Notes: generated from the letters alone by a model not told the origin. A stretch of DNA of 64,000 nt from Mesorhizobium sp. WSM3862 (GCF_002294985.1 NZ_NSGE01000006.1:124001-188000); one strand, 5' to 3'; positions 8,628 through 16,683 are shown, counted from the stretch's first letter. Numbers and translations: made by a program.

Positions 8628-8994
8628 GAATCTGGTTACCGGAGACGTGTTCAAAGCAGGCGCCACCGCGGCCCATTTTCATAAAGCCATTGTGATTCAA
8701 ACCCTTTTCCGTGGAATGTGAAAAAGGCCACACCTTCGGAAATTTTCTGAAATAATTCTCTTGACAGCTACTTGTCCCCCGCCGCTCCTCCGCGAGTTGA
8801 ACAAGCTGTGGATGACCGTCTGTAAGCTTTTGAAAAATATATGGATTTTGTGGCAGGCTCATCTGTGGCCGTGCCCGCATCCAGCGGTCGTCGACATGAG
8901 CGATTATGTATATGCCGGCAAAACATTGGCTACTTTGAAATTCGGCCCAAGCGTCGTTGTCGGACCGTTCTTTTTAAGTACTTGCCGGCAAACG

Positions 8995-9021
8995 AAAAAA
9001 CCCGGCCTGTGCGGCCGGGTT
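8995..9021 (-). terminator. Rho-independent terminator of rpsT
   Basis: CCCGGCC (9001-9007) and GGCCGGG (9013-9019) form a stem with a 5-nt loop. On the minus strand the stem is followed by a run of T (the A-run at 8995-9000). It lies 30 bp after the rpsT stop codon. Confidence 0.9.
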
Positions 9022-9050
9022 CAAGGATAACGGTTCTAAAGGGAAGTCGG

Positions 9051-9317
9051 TCAGGCCGACAGCACCTTGACCCGCTGGGCCAGCCGCGAAACCTTGCGGG
9101 AAGCCGTGTTCTTGTGGAGGACACCCTTGGTTGCGGCGCGCATCAATTCCGGCTCCGCGGCCTTGAAGGCTTCCAGCGCAGCAGCCTTGTCGCCGGCGGC
9201 GAGCGCCTCTTCGACCTGGCGAACATAGGTGCGGACGCGGGACCGACGGTTCTTGTTGATCGCCGCCCGGCGGGCGATCTTGCGCGTTGCCTTTTTGGCC
9301 GAGGACGTATTGGCCAT
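9051..9317 (-). CDS. rpsT: 30S ribosomal protein S20
   Basis: S20 (88 aa) is a small basic primary 16S rRNA-binding protein. The sequence begins MANTSSAKKATRKIARRAA and continues with RRSRVRTYVRQVEEALAAGD, the hallmark of bacterial S20, and ends SRLAQRVKVLSA. The start at 9317 is fixed by family length; the longer frame has no similarity. It is followed by a clear intrinsic terminator, so it is transcribed separately from dnaA. The rpsT-dnaA neighbourhood is typical of Rhizobiales. Confidence 0.97.
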   Translation of the reverse strand: MANTSSAKKATRKIARRAAINKNRRSRVRTYVRQVEEALAAGDKAAALEAFKAAEPELMRAATKGVLHKNTASRKVSRLAQRVKVLSA

Positions 9318-9562
9318 GATGCCTCTCTTCTGATCTGGTGGGCGCCAGCGGGTCGCAGGGCGCAAAAAACAAACGGGCAGCCACGGGCCGCCTCGGTTGG
9401 TGCGGCTTATAGTTCAGCTTTTCCGGCGCGTCAACGCCGCTTCGCGGTCTTTTTGGGGCTTGAAGCCGCACCGCGCTGAAACGGGTCCGCACGCCTAAAG
9501 CCGTTGTCTTGGTGCATGCCCGGCTTCTTGCCAAATCGCGGCACGCATTGGGCCGACATTCC

Positions 9563-10336
9563 CTAGTGGTTGCTGAAATTCGGCTTCCGCTTCTCGACGA
9601 AGGCGGCCATACCCTCCTTCTGGTCATCGAGCGCAAACAGCGAGTGGAAAAGGCGGCGCTCGAAGCGCAGCCCCTCGGCAAGCGTCGTCTCGAAAGCGCG
9701 GTTGACGGCTTCCTTCGTCATCATCACCGACGGCAGGGAAAACTCGGCGATCTTCGCTGCCGCTTTCAGCGCCTCCTCGACCAGCTCGGCCGCCGGCACC
9801 ACTCGCGACACCAGTCCGCAGCGCTCGGCCTCGGCAGCGTCCATCATCCGCCCGGTCAGGCACATGTCCATCGCCTTCGACTTGCCGACGAAGCGGGTCA
9901 ATCGCTGCGATCCGCCCATGCCCGGCATGACGCCGAGCGTGATCTCGGGCTGGCCGAATTTTGCGTTGTCGGCTGCGATGATGAAATCGCACATCATGGC
10001 CAGCTCGCAGCCGCCGCCAAGCGCGTAGCCGGCGACCGCGGCGATGATCGGCTTGCGCGCACGGGTGAGCTCCTCCCACCCGACAAAGAAGTCCTGAGTA
10101 TAGGCGTCGACAAAGGAGATCGCCTGCATTTCCTTGATGTCGGCGCCGGCCGCGAAGGCTTTTTCCGAACCTGTGAGCACGATCGCGCCGATGCCGGCAT
10201 CGGCGCCGAACGTGTTCACCGCCGCCACGATCTCGGCCAGCACCTGCGAATTCAGGGCATTGAGCGCCTTCGGCCGGTTCAGCGTGATCAGCCCGACCTT
10301 GCCGCGTGTCTCCACGAGAATGGTTTCATAGGCCAT
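9563..10336 (-). CDS. Enoyl-CoA hydratase (crotonase)
   Basis: The 257-residue protein hydrates 2-enoyl-CoA in fatty-acid beta-oxidation. Both catalytic glutamates are present, in GGGCELAMMCD and FGQPEITLG, 20 residues apart as in the canonical enzyme, and the oxyanion-hole segments AAGADIKEM and AGYALGGG are intact. The start at 10336 (MAYETILVETRG) has GAGGAG upstream. The gene lies between rpsT and mutM on the same strand, a location seen in other Rhizobiales. It is a useful internal comparison for the divergent crotonase at 61234-61980, which lacks both glutamates. Confidence 0.95.
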   Translation of the reverse strand: MAYETILVETRGKVGLITLNRPKALNALNSQVLAEIVAAVNTFGADAGIGAIVLTGSEKAFAAGADIKEMQAISFVDAYTQDFFVGWEELTRARKPIIAAVAGYALGGGCELAMMCDFIIAADNAKFGQPEITLGVMPGMGGSQRLTRFVGKSKAMDMCLTGRMMDAAEAERCGLVSRVVPAAELVEEALKAAAKIAEFSLPSVMMTKEAVNRAFETTLAEGLRFERRLFHSLFALDDQKEGMAAFVEKRKPNFSNH

Positions 10337-10376
10337 GGCATCGTCTCCTCGCTTCGATTGAGGAGACCGGTCTAGC

Positions 10377-11267
10377 TCACCGCTGACAGGTCCGGCAATA
10401 GAAGGTCGATCGGCCGCTCTGCACGATGCGCTCGATATGGCCGCTGCAGCCCGGTTTCGGACATGGCTCGTCTTCGCGGTCATAGACCGCGAAGGAATGC
10501 TGGAAATAGCCAAGCGACCCGTCTGCCTGGACATAGTCGCGCAGCGAGGATCCGCCGGCGGCGATCGCGTCGGCGATGACCGAGCGGATGGCGGCGGCCA
10601 GGCGTTCGCATTGCTCTTTCGCTCTCTTGCCGGAGCCGGCTATGGTGCCGGCTTCGCGCAGCGGCGACAGGCCGGCGCGCCACAGCGCTTCCGACACATA
10701 TATGTTGCCGAGCCCGGCGATCAGCCGCTGGTCGAGCAACGCGGCCTTGAGCGGCGATCTGCGGCCTTCGAGCAGCGAGGCGAGCAGGGGACCGTCGAGC
10801 GCATTGCCGGTCGGCTCGATGCCCAGCCCCGCCAGCATTGGATGCGTGTCCGGCGCGCCTTCGGCAAACAGCATGAAGCCAAAACGGCGCGGATCGTTGA
10901 AGATGACGCGGGACCGCTCGCCCTTCGGGGAGTCGACATCGAATACGACGTGGTCATGCGCCTCGCTCTTCGAGCGCTCGTGATGGAAGCTGCCGGGAAT
11001 GCGGCCGTTGCCAGCGGTTTCGACGCGGAACGATCCCGACATGCCGAGATGGCAGATCAGCACCGGACCGTTTTCGATGTGCATCGTCAGATATTTGGCG
11101 CGCCTGCCAAGCGCCGTCACGGTCTTGCCGGCAAGCCGCTCCGAGAACCGTTCGGGAAAGGGAAAGCGAAGGTCTGGCCGTCGCGCCTCGACATTGACGA
11201 GCCGCGCCCCTTCCAGGACCGGCTGCAGCCCCCGCCGCACCGTTTCGACTTCAGGCAGTTCCGGCAT
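10377..11267 (-). CDS. mutM: Formamidopyrimidine-DNA glycosylase (Fpg/MutM)
   Basis: MutM (296 aa) excises 8-oxoguanine and other oxidised purines and has AP-lyase activity. Its N-terminus MPELPEVETVRRGL contains the catalytic Pro2 and Glu3. The helix-two-turn-helix element is seen at DQRLIAGLGNIYVSEALW, and the C-terminal zinc finger has four cysteines, two in CPKPGC and two in FYCRTCQR. All catalytic and zinc residues are intact. The start codon at 11267 lies inside the 3' end of deoB (17-bp overlap), so the two are probably co-transcribed. It is 40 bp from the enoyl-CoA hydratase start. Confidence 0.96.
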   Translation of the reverse strand: MPELPEVETVRRGLQPVLEGARLVNVEARRPDLRFPFPERFSERLAGKTVTALGRRAKYLTMHIENGPVLICHLGMSGSFRVETAGNGRIPGSFHHERSKSEAHDHVVFDVDSPKGERSRVIFNDPRRFGFMLFAEGAPDTHPMLAGLGIEPTGNALDGPLLASLLEGRRSPLKAALLDQRLIAGLGNIYVSEALWRAGLSPLREAGTIAGSGKRAKEQCERLAAAIRSVIADAIAAGGSSLRDYVQADGSLGYFQHSFAVYDREDEPCPKPGCSGHIERIVQSGRSTFYCRTCQR

Positions 11268-12498
11268 GGCCGCCTATCGTCGCGAGGAAAGAGGTGCCGT
11301 GGCGGCCAGGCGCAAGCCCGAGATGATCCGCGATGGTTTCGCCGATATCGGCGAAGGTCGGCCTGAGCCCGATGTCGCCGCCCTTCAGTCCCGGCCCTAT
11401 CCCGATCACCGGAACGCGTTCGCGGGTATGATCGGTGCCGCGCCAGGTCGGATCGTTGCCGTGGTCGGCGGTGAGGATGAGAAGGTCGCCCGGCTTGATG
11501 CGCGACAGCGCTTCCGGCAGCCGGCGATCGAAGGCCTCAAGCGCTCCGGCGTAGCCGGCGACATCGCGCCGATGGCCGAACTCGGTATCGAAATCGACGA
11601 AATTCGCAAAGACCAGATCGCCTTCGCCGGCGTCGTCCATGGCGGAGAGCGCCTTGTCGAACATCGCCATGTTGCCGCCCGCCTTGCGCACCTCCGCGAT
11701 GCCGCGATGGGCGAAGATGTCGCCGATCTTGCCGACGGCGATGACCTTGCTGCCGCGCTCGGTCAGCCGGTCGAGCAAGGTCGGCTCCGGCGGCGGCACG
11801 GCATAGTCGCGGCGGTTGTGGGTGCGCTGGAAGGTGGCGCTTGTCTCGCCGACGAAGGGCCGCGCGATCACCCGCCCGATGTTGAGCGGATCGACCAGCC
11901 GGCGCACCGTCAGGCAAAGCTCGTAGAGCCGCTCCAGGCCGAAATGCGTCTCGTGCGCGGCGATTTGCAATACCGAGTCGACCGATGTGTAACAGATGGG
12001 CTTGCCGGTCCGGATGTGTTCCTCGCCGAAGCGCTCGATGATCTCGGTCCCTGGCGCATGGCAATCGCCGAGGATGCCCGGCACCTTGCCTTCGCGGATG
12101 ATCGCGCCGGTCAGCTCGGCCGGGAAGGCGGGCACGGTGTCGGGAAAATAACCCCAGTCGAAACGCACGGGCAGGCCGGCAATCTCCCAATGGCCCGACG
12201 GCGTGTCCTTGCCGCTCGAGACCTCCTGGGCAGCGCCATGGAACGACGCGGCAAGCAGCGGCGCGTCGAGGTCGATCGTCAGCCCGGTTGCCGTCTTGGC
12301 GGCGCGGGCGAGCCCGAGCGAGATCATGTTGGGCACGGCAAGCGGTCCGCTGCGCAGGCCTCCACGATCCGCACGGCCCTCGGCGCAAGCCTGTGCGATG
12401 TGTCCGAATGTGTCGGCGCCGGCATCGCCGTAGCGTTCGGCATCGGCCGCTCCGCCGATGCCGAAAGAATCGAGAACGAATAGGAAAGCCCGCGCCAT
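11251..12498 (-). CDS. deoB: Phosphopentomutase
   Basis: DeoB (415 aa) interconverts ribose-1-phosphate and ribose-5-phosphate (and the deoxy forms) in nucleoside salvage. It is an alkaline-phosphatase-superfamily metalloenzyme: the metal-binding VLDSFGIGG is at residues 7-15, and TADHGNDPTWRGTDHTRE supplies the distal Asp/His ligands. The start at 12498 (MARAFLFVLDSFGIGG) is where family similarity begins; the upstream in-frame stretch is not coding-like. Its 3' end overlaps mutM by 17 bp. Pairing with mutM rather than other nucleoside-salvage genes is unremarkable functionally and may reflect simple adjacency. Confidence 0.95.
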   Translation of the reverse strand: MARAFLFVLDSFGIGGAADAERYGDAGADTFGHIAQACAEGRADRGGLRSGPLAVPNMISLGLARAAKTATGLTIDLDAPLLAASFHGAAQEVSSGKDTPSGHWEIAGLPVRFDWGYFPDTVPAFPAELTGAIIREGKVPGILGDCHAPGTEIIERFGEEHIRTGKPICYTSVDSVLQIAAHETHFGLERLYELCLTVRRLVDPLNIGRVIARPFVGETSATFQRTHNRRDYAVPPPEPTLLDRLTERGSKVIAVGKIGDIFAHRGIAEVRKAGGNMAMFDKALSAMDDAGEGDLVFANFVDFDTEFGHRRDVAGYAGALEAFDRRLPEALSRIKPGDLLILTADHGNDPTWRGTDHTRERVPVIGIGPGLKGGDIGLRPTFADIGETIADHLGLAPGRHGTSFLATIGGHAGTA

Positions 12499-12620
12499 AG
12501 GGGTGCCATCGTGCCAATCTAACCAGCCAGACATAGAGTTCCGCAGCGGCGTTGGCAAATCGGATACCAGACCGCAACGGCTTGGTGCAAAGTGGTGCGG
12601 ATCGAGGGAGTGCGGCAAGG

Positions 12621-13553
12621 ATGGGCATGGGCGTAAGATCGGCGGCAAGCCAGGCATTGAGGACCTGCGCGGTGGCTCTCGCGGCGCTCTCCGCGGCCCC
12701 GCCGGCGCATGCCGACTGGCGCGACGACATCGGCACGTTTCGCATAGGAATCGTCGCCGAGCCTGGAGGAGGCAACACGGTACCTGGTCTGGCCCGCTTG
12801 ACGGATGCCTATACGAACGCTCTCGGCATGAAGGTCGAGTTCGTGGTTGCTCGCGACTATGCGGCATTGATCGAGGCTCAGGCGAGCGGCCGCATACAGT
12901 ATGCGGTCTATTCGGCGCTCGCCTATGCTACGGCTTCGGAGCGCTGCGGCTGTGTCGAGCCGCTGGTGGCGCCGGTCGATGCCGATGGAGCCGCCGGCGT
13001 CCGTTCCCTGCTGGTGACGCGCGACGGCAAAGTGCCGGGCCTCACAGCGATCGCCTCGCATCGGATCGCCATCGCGCCCGCCGACAATGTCGCCGGTTCC
13101 CTCCTGCCGCTGACCGAACTGGCCGGCGAAGGCGTGCCGATCGCGCAGGATTCACCTTTCCTGGCGCGCGCCTCGTCGGCCACCGCGGCCGAGGCGATGC
13201 TCGGCGACGGAGAAGCCGACGGCCTGTTCGGCTGGGAGCCTGTCGGCGCCGACGGCCAGCCTACCGACACGGGCGGCACCATCATGCGGCTTGCGGCCGC
13301 CGGCGTCCCGAAGACGTCGCTTCGGGTGCTGTGGAGCTCGGCTCCGCTGCGATATGGGCCTCATGCGGTGCGCAGCGATCTCGACGCCGAAGCCAAGCGC
13401 CGGCTGGCCGTGTTTCTGACCAATCTCAAGTCGCTGACTCCGGACGTCTACGATCTTCTGGAGCCGACGCACTCCGGCGGCTTCGAACTGGCCGTATCAA
13501 AGGACTACGCAACGGCCCTGGCCATCGTGCGGCGGGAAACTCGCGGGGATTAG
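12621..13553 (+). CDS. PhnD-like periplasmic substrate-binding protein, orphan at the pilus locus
   Basis: This 310-residue protein is a phosphate/phosphonate-type (PhnD family) solute-binding protein. It starts with a signal peptide ending near AHA-DW at about residue 30. FRIGIVAEPGGGN, a PhnD-like opening strand, and VEFVVARDYAALIEAQASGR and YAVYSALAYATA match the first lobe of the family. No permease or ATPase gene is nearby; instead it stands at the edge of the Tad pilus cluster, ending 5 bp before the convergent TadE-like gene. The start chosen has a purine-rich GGCAAGG upstream; an earlier in-frame Met at 12552 would bury the signal peptide. The ligand is unknown. Confidence 0.8.
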   Translation: MGMGVRSAASQALRTCAVALAALSAAPPAHADWRDDIGTFRIGIVAEPGGGNTVPGLARLTDAYTNALGMKVEFVVARDYAALIEAQASGRIQYAVYSALAYATASERCGCVEPLVAPVDADGAAGVRSLLVTRDGKVPGLTAIASHRIAIAPADNVAGSLLPLTELAGEGVPIAQDSPFLARASSATAAEAMLGDGEADGLFGWEPVGADGQPTDTGGTIMRLAAAGVPKTSLRVLWSSAPLRYGPHAVRSDLDAEAKRRLAVFLTNLKSLTPDVYDLLEPTHSGGFELAVSKDYATALAIVRRETRGD

Positions 13554-13557
13554 TCCG

Positions 13558-14178
13558 TCAGCAGTCGGTGCAAGGAACCGTAGGACCGCGGCGCGGCCTC
13601 AGATAGTATGTTTCGCCCATCGATATGTTGTTGAAGGCCGAGGTCAATCCAAGCGTCGACGAACTGTCGGCGGACCAGGTGATGATCGGCTTATAGCCGA
13701 GGTCGCTTTCCACCCGGACAAGGAAGGTGTTGCGGATATTCAGCGTTGGCGGAACGGTGGTGGGACTGGTCTTCGCCGCGTCGGCGCTATAGGTGGTGCC
13801 CACAAGCTTGCGCGACCAGGCCACCGTCGCCTTGGGCGATGCCTCGTCGGAGATCTGGATCCCGGTGATGATGATCGTCGGCGTGGAGCGATTGTAGGGC
13901 TGCAGCGTCGAGGTACCGATCTTCATGATCGCGTCGAGATCGGCCTTCGTGACGCTGGTCTGCTGCGTGACGAGATCCGCCACCATGCTGCCGATGCGGC
14001 TGACCTTCTTGCTGGTCTCGATGGCCTGCGAGGCTTCCATCGTGATGAAGTACATGATGAGCAGCACCGGCACGATGAAGGCGAACTCGATTGCCGCGAC
14101 GCCGCGGCGATCGCGGCAAAACCGTGTCGCCTTCGCCACGAAAGCCGAAATTCGTCGCTGTGCCCCCACACGGTACAT
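13558..14178 (-). CDS. TadE/TadG-family pseudopilin-like protein 1
   Basis: The 206-residue protein has a TadE-like N-terminus: a basic stretch, then RRGVAAIEFAFIVPVLLIMY with the conserved Glu five residues into the hydrophobic segment, the form recognised by the Tad prepilin peptidase. The rest (residues 50-206) is a predicted extracytoplasmic domain rich in Ser/Thr, with a Cys pair at the very C-terminus (PCTDC). The start at 14178 follows a run of G that could serve as ribosome binding site. It lies downstream of a second TadE-type gene on the same strand, separated by 128 bp containing a perfect 15-bp palindrome. Confidence 0.85.
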   Translation of the reverse strand: MYRVGAQRRISAFVAKATRFCRDRRGVAAIEFAFIVPVLLIMYFITMEASQAIETSKKVSRIGSMVADLVTQQTSVTKADLDAIMKIGTSTLQPYNRSTPTIIITGIQISDEASPKATVAWSRKLVGTTYSADAAKTSPTTVPPTLNIRNTFLVRVESDLGYKPIITWSADSSSTLGLTSAFNNISMGETYYLRPRRGPTVPCTDC

Positions 14179-14223
14179 ACTGCCCCCCACACCGCCTCAA
14201 GTCTCGGCCGGCCGCAATCTTGA

Positions 14224-14264
14224 AGCATGTCTCCCGAAGTGAACCCGGTTTCGGGAGACATGCT
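14224..14264. repeat. Perfect 15-bp inverted repeat between the TadE genes
   Basis: AGCATGTCTCCCGAA at 14224-14238 is exactly complementary to TTCGGGAGACATGCT at 14250-14264, with an 11-nt loop. There is no T-run, so it is more likely a dispersed intergenic palindrome than a classic terminator, although it could stabilise or attenuate the TadE mRNA. Confidence 0.85.
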
Positions 14265-14306
14265 GAAAATCAAAAAGCTGAAGCAGGTCGCGTCACGCGA
14301 CCTCCT

Positions 14307-14906
14307 TTAGTCGTCGAATGGTTCGTTCTGCCAGGTTACCGATGCGAAGTGCAGCGTCTTGCCGCCATTCAGATTGGCCATTTGTTTGGCCAGGAAATCG
14401 GTGATCACCGGCCATTTGTAGAAAACCCGCAGCATGTTCTTCGATTCCGCCAGCCCCGGCGACACCGTGAAACTCGTCGAGCTCGTGCCTGTCAGCACGA
14501 TTTCGCCGTTCTGGATTTTGAAGCCCGCCGCCGCGGCGTCGGCGAAGGTCGGATATTCGCGCAGGTCCACCAGAAGTGAAGCATCTGACCCCGACCCGGG
14601 GCAGTTCGCGGCGATCATGATCTCCAGCCTGTCGCAGATCAGCGTCTTGATCGAGGCGTCGGTGACGTTGGCCTTCTTGAGCTGGCCGGTTCGCAGCTGG
14701 CGCGCGATATCGTCGGTGGCGTTGGCCATCACTTCTTGGCCGGCGAACGAGATGCAGCTCTCCAGGATGGCGAAAACGAGCAAGGCGAACGGCATGGCCA
14801 GCATTGCGAATTCCAATGCCGTGCTGCCGCGCCTGTCGCTGAAGAAACCGGGGCGTGGCTTTGCCTCGGCCTTGCCGTCCATGCCACCCTTGGGCGCCCT
14901 GCTCAT
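14307..14906 (-). CDS. TadE/TadG-family pseudopilin-like protein 2
   Basis: The 199-residue protein begins with about 20 hydrophilic residues followed by FFSDRRGSTALEFAMLAMPF, a TadE-type prepilin cleavage and hydrophobic segment with the conserved Glu. The remaining part, residues 50-199, contains two cysteines (ICDRLEI and ANCPGS) and is expected to be outside the inner membrane. TadE-type minor pilins help the assembly of Flp pili. A perfect CtrA-type box is centred about 100 bp upstream of its start, the best regulatory match in the pilus locus. It and the next TadE gene are probably co-transcribed. Confidence 0.87.
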   Translation of the reverse strand: MSRAPKGGMDGKAEAKPRPGFFSDRRGSTALEFAMLAMPFALLVFAILESCISFAGQEVMANATDDIARQLRTGQLKKANVTDASIKTLICDRLEIMIAANCPGSGSDASLLVDLREYPTFADAAAAGFKIQNGEIVLTGTSSTSFTVSPGLAESKNMLRVFYKWPVITDFLAKQMANLNGGKTLHFASVTWQNEPFDD

Positions 14907-15001
14907 GTTCCGTTCCTGCCGATCCTTGCAATGTCGGCTGCAACCTATCGACCACCCATTGAGGTCCGGTTTGGATCAGCGTTAAACTCGGTGGGCTGCC
15001 C

Positions 15002-15017
15002 TTAACCCGCTGTTAAC
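15002..15017. promoter_or_regulatory. Perfect CtrA-type box
   Basis: TTAA-CCCGCTG-TTAAC is an exact match to TTAA-N7-TTAAC. It sits in the 135-bp gap between the pilus N-domain gene and the TadE gene, 96-111 bp upstream of the latter's start on the minus strand. Confidence 0.65.
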
Positions 15018-15041
15018 CTGCGGGCGCTTGCGTCCTTAAGC

Positions 15042-15464
15042 TCAGCGGGCTGCGTTCATTTCCGTTTCGGACGTTTTCTCAGCCTCGCTCTTGTACGAGC
15101 TTTCGCAATAGGGCGTGCAGGACATGGTCTGGACTTCGGCGCGTCGATAGATGCGCACCGAGGACGCGGCTTGTCGGACGACCGTCACCTGCTCATCTAT
15201 GATCGGGCTGCCATCGGAATCGAGCACGACCAGATTGGTCACGCCGAAACCCTTGCCGGTGAGAACGACCGTCGAGGCGTCCTGCACGGCGGCATCGGCG
15301 ATGGCCGGATTGCCGACGACGATCGTATCGGCCGCGCGCGACAACTTGACGATCTTTGCTTGATTCATGGTGACCTCGATGCCGGCGCCGGCGCTGGCCG
15401 GCATGACGGATGCGGCGAGAGCCAACAGTGCGACGACTGAAAATGGCGATCTCGACGAGGTCAT
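15042..15464 (-). CDS. Stand-alone pilus-formation N-terminal domain protein
   Basis: This 140-residue secreted protein has a signal peptide ending near ASA-GAG (about residue 25) and then one domain, VTMNQAKIVKLSRAADTIVV to VTVVRQAAS. That domain is paralogous to the N-terminal domain of the secretin CpaC in this same locus: compare NPAIADA and TGKGFGVTNLVVLDSDG with NPAVADA and FGKAVGETNIFVFGPNG in CpaC. There is no secretin domain. The C-terminus carries a Cys pair (CTPYCESSYK). It may bind or modulate the pilus secretin; this is inference. The start at 15464 directly precedes the signal peptide. Confidence 0.8.
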   Translation of the reverse strand: MTSSRSPFSVVALLALAASVMPASAGAGIEVTMNQAKIVKLSRAADTIVVGNPAIADAAVQDASTVVLTGKGFGVTNLVVLDSDGSPIIDEQVTVVRQAASSVRIYRRAEVQTMSCTPYCESSYKSEAEKTSETEMNAAR

Positions 15465-15820
15465 TGAAGCGCTCCGGAGCGGCAGACTGTTCAACGGAAC
15501 ATGAACGAAATTGGTGAACCGACGGTTAAGCGCCGCATGGCCGCGATAAGGATTGGTCGGCTCCGCGGTCATAAGCCGACAACCTACGCTGCTTTAGCGA
15601 AATCGCGGATGGGCCGGATCTCCGCGCTTTTCCTGCCCGCCGCTCCGCCTCTGGAGGTTTAGGCCACGGTTAACCAAGCAACGGGATCGCCTCCGGAAAG
15701 GAATCGGTAAGGGTATTTATTAAGCCGATCGAAAGGGCTTCCCCCTAGATTTGGCACATCCGATCAACCGGCAAGAGAAGTTGACGGAAGTGCTGTAACA
15801 CGTGGAGTAGGAGCTCTCGA
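15465..15820. promoter_or_regulatory. Divergent promoter region between pilus N-domain gene and pilin
   Basis: This 356-bp stretch holds the promoters of the minus-strand N-domain gene and the plus-strand pilin gene. A GGTTAACC palindrome lies near 15669 and an AT-rich TATTTATTAAG near 15714. The pilin ribosome binding site is AGGAG about 8 nt before its ATG. No further gene or clear CtrA box was found. Confidence 0.5.
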
Positions 15821-15994
15821 ATGTCTAACCTCATCGCACGTTTCGTAAAGGACGAATCCGGCGCGACCGCCATCGAATACGGTCTGATCGCCGCCCTCAT
15901 CGCGCTCGCCATCATGGTCGGCGCCGGCCAGCTCGGCACTGCCCTGAACACCAAGTTCAAGGCAATTGCCAGCGCGGTCCAAAACTCCAACTAA
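15821..15994 (+). CDS. pilA: Flp-type pilin
   Basis: This 57-residue protein is the major Flp/type IVb pilin. It starts MSNLIARFVKDESG, followed by ATAIEYGLIAALIALAIM. Prepilin peptidase is expected to cut after the Gly of DESG, leaving the conserved Glu at mature position 5 and the Glu-Tyr pair of the Flp motif. Mature length is about 43 residues, typical of the family. A good ribosome binding site (AGGAG) lies 8 nt upstream and an intrinsic terminator follows 36 bp after the stop, so the pilin can be expressed at higher level than the cpa genes downstream. Confidence 0.95.
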   Translation: MSNLIARFVKDESGATAIEYGLIAALIALAIMVGAGQLGTALNTKFKAIASAVQNSN

Positions 15995-16029
15995 GATCAA
16001 CCGAGGACGACGAAGTCGCTCTCGACGAG

Positions 16030-16053
16030 AAGGGCCGCCTCGAGGCGGCCCTT
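16030..16053 (+). terminator. Intrinsic terminator after the pilin gene
   Basis: AAGGGCCGCC and GGCGGCCCTT form a perfect 10-bp stem around TCGA, followed by TGTTCGTT. The T-run is short, but the position directly after the pilin supports termination or attenuation ahead of cpaA. Confidence 0.8.
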
Positions 16054-16164
16054 GTTCGTTGCAGCATCTGGTTGCGCGCGAATTTGATCGTCGGCACTCA
16101 CCGACCGTTAATGGCGTGTGGCTAGACTGGGCGTGTTACTTTTCTCACGGCATTGTGTTGTCTC

Positions 16165-16683
16165 ATGCTTGAAGCTGTAATCTTCGTCGTCTTTCCTTTC
16201 TGCATGCTGTTTGCGGCGATCTCCGACATGCTTTCGATGACGATCGCCAACCGCGTGCCGGTGCTGCTCGTGGCGACGTTCGCTCTGGTCGCTCCTTTGA
16301 CCGGGATGGACTGGGCCATCTATGGCGGGCATTTCGCGGCAGGTGCCCTGGTGCTGGCCGCGACGTTCGGACTATTCGCGCTCGGCGGCATGGGCGGCGG
16401 CGATGCCAAGCTGCTGGCCGCGACCGCCGTATGGATGGGGCTCAACATCAATCTCATCGGCTACCTAGTCACCTCGACATTGATCGGCGGCCTGCTGACG
16501 GTTGCCATTCTGGCCTACCGGAAATCGCCATTTGCGATCTACACCGGCCACAACCGTTTTCTGCGCCATTTCGCCGACGAGACCGCAGGCATTCCTTATG
16601 GCGTCGCGCTTGGTCTTGGCGGGCTCCTCACCTTTCCGGATTCTTCGTTGATGGTCTGGGCGCTGGATAGGCTCACGACCTAA
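16165..16683 (+). CDS. cpaA: Prepilin peptidase CpaA/TadV
   Basis: CpaA (172 aa) is an A24-family inner-membrane aspartic protease that processes the Flp pilin and TadE pseudopilins. It is short, with about five membrane helices and no N-methyltransferase domain. The two catalytic aspartates are in AAISDMLSM (near residue 20) and GGMGGGDAKLLAA (near residue 77, the GxGD motif). The start at 16165 is used; an in-frame Met 12 bases earlier is also possible. A promoter for the cpaB operon probably lies in the 275-bp gap after it. Confidence 0.93.
   Translation: MLEAVIFVVFPFCMLFAAISDMLSMTIANRVPVLLVATFALVAPLTGMDWAIYGGHFAAGALVLAATFGLFALGGMGGGDAKLLAATAVWMGLNINLIGYLVTSTLIGGLLTVAILAYRKSPFAIYTGHNRFLRHFADETAGIPYGVALGLGGLLTFPDSSLMVWALDRLTT

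Larger units (their letters stand above)
8214..9050. promoter_or_regulatory. Gene-free dnaA-rpsT region with DnaA-box-like, CtrA-like and GANTC sites
   Basis: No convincing gene is present in these 837 bp. They hold two near-consensus DnaA boxes, TGTGGATAG at 8590-8598 and TGTGGATGA at 8807-8815 (each one mismatch from TGTGGATAA), and a CtrA-like box at 8612-8627. Three GANTC methylation sites lie at 8528, 8628 and 8694. Abutting palindromes CGTTGCAACG and TTGCGCAA occupy 8332-8349, and the 8640-8870 stretch is AT-rich compared with its surroundings. The layout suits the autoregulated dnaA promoter. Whether it is also an origin cannot be decided here. Confidence 0.6.

Noticed and set aside
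8623..8880. An 85-codon minus-strand open frame in the gap upstream of dnaA.
   Set aside because: Its composition is not coding-like, it covers the AT-rich regulatory stretch and it has no recognisable motif.
8214..9050. Firm assignment of the chromosomal origin to this gap.
   Set aside because: Only two imperfect DnaA boxes were found, and in many Rhizobiales the origin is near hemE rather than dnaA; strand-skew data for the whole chromosome would be needed.
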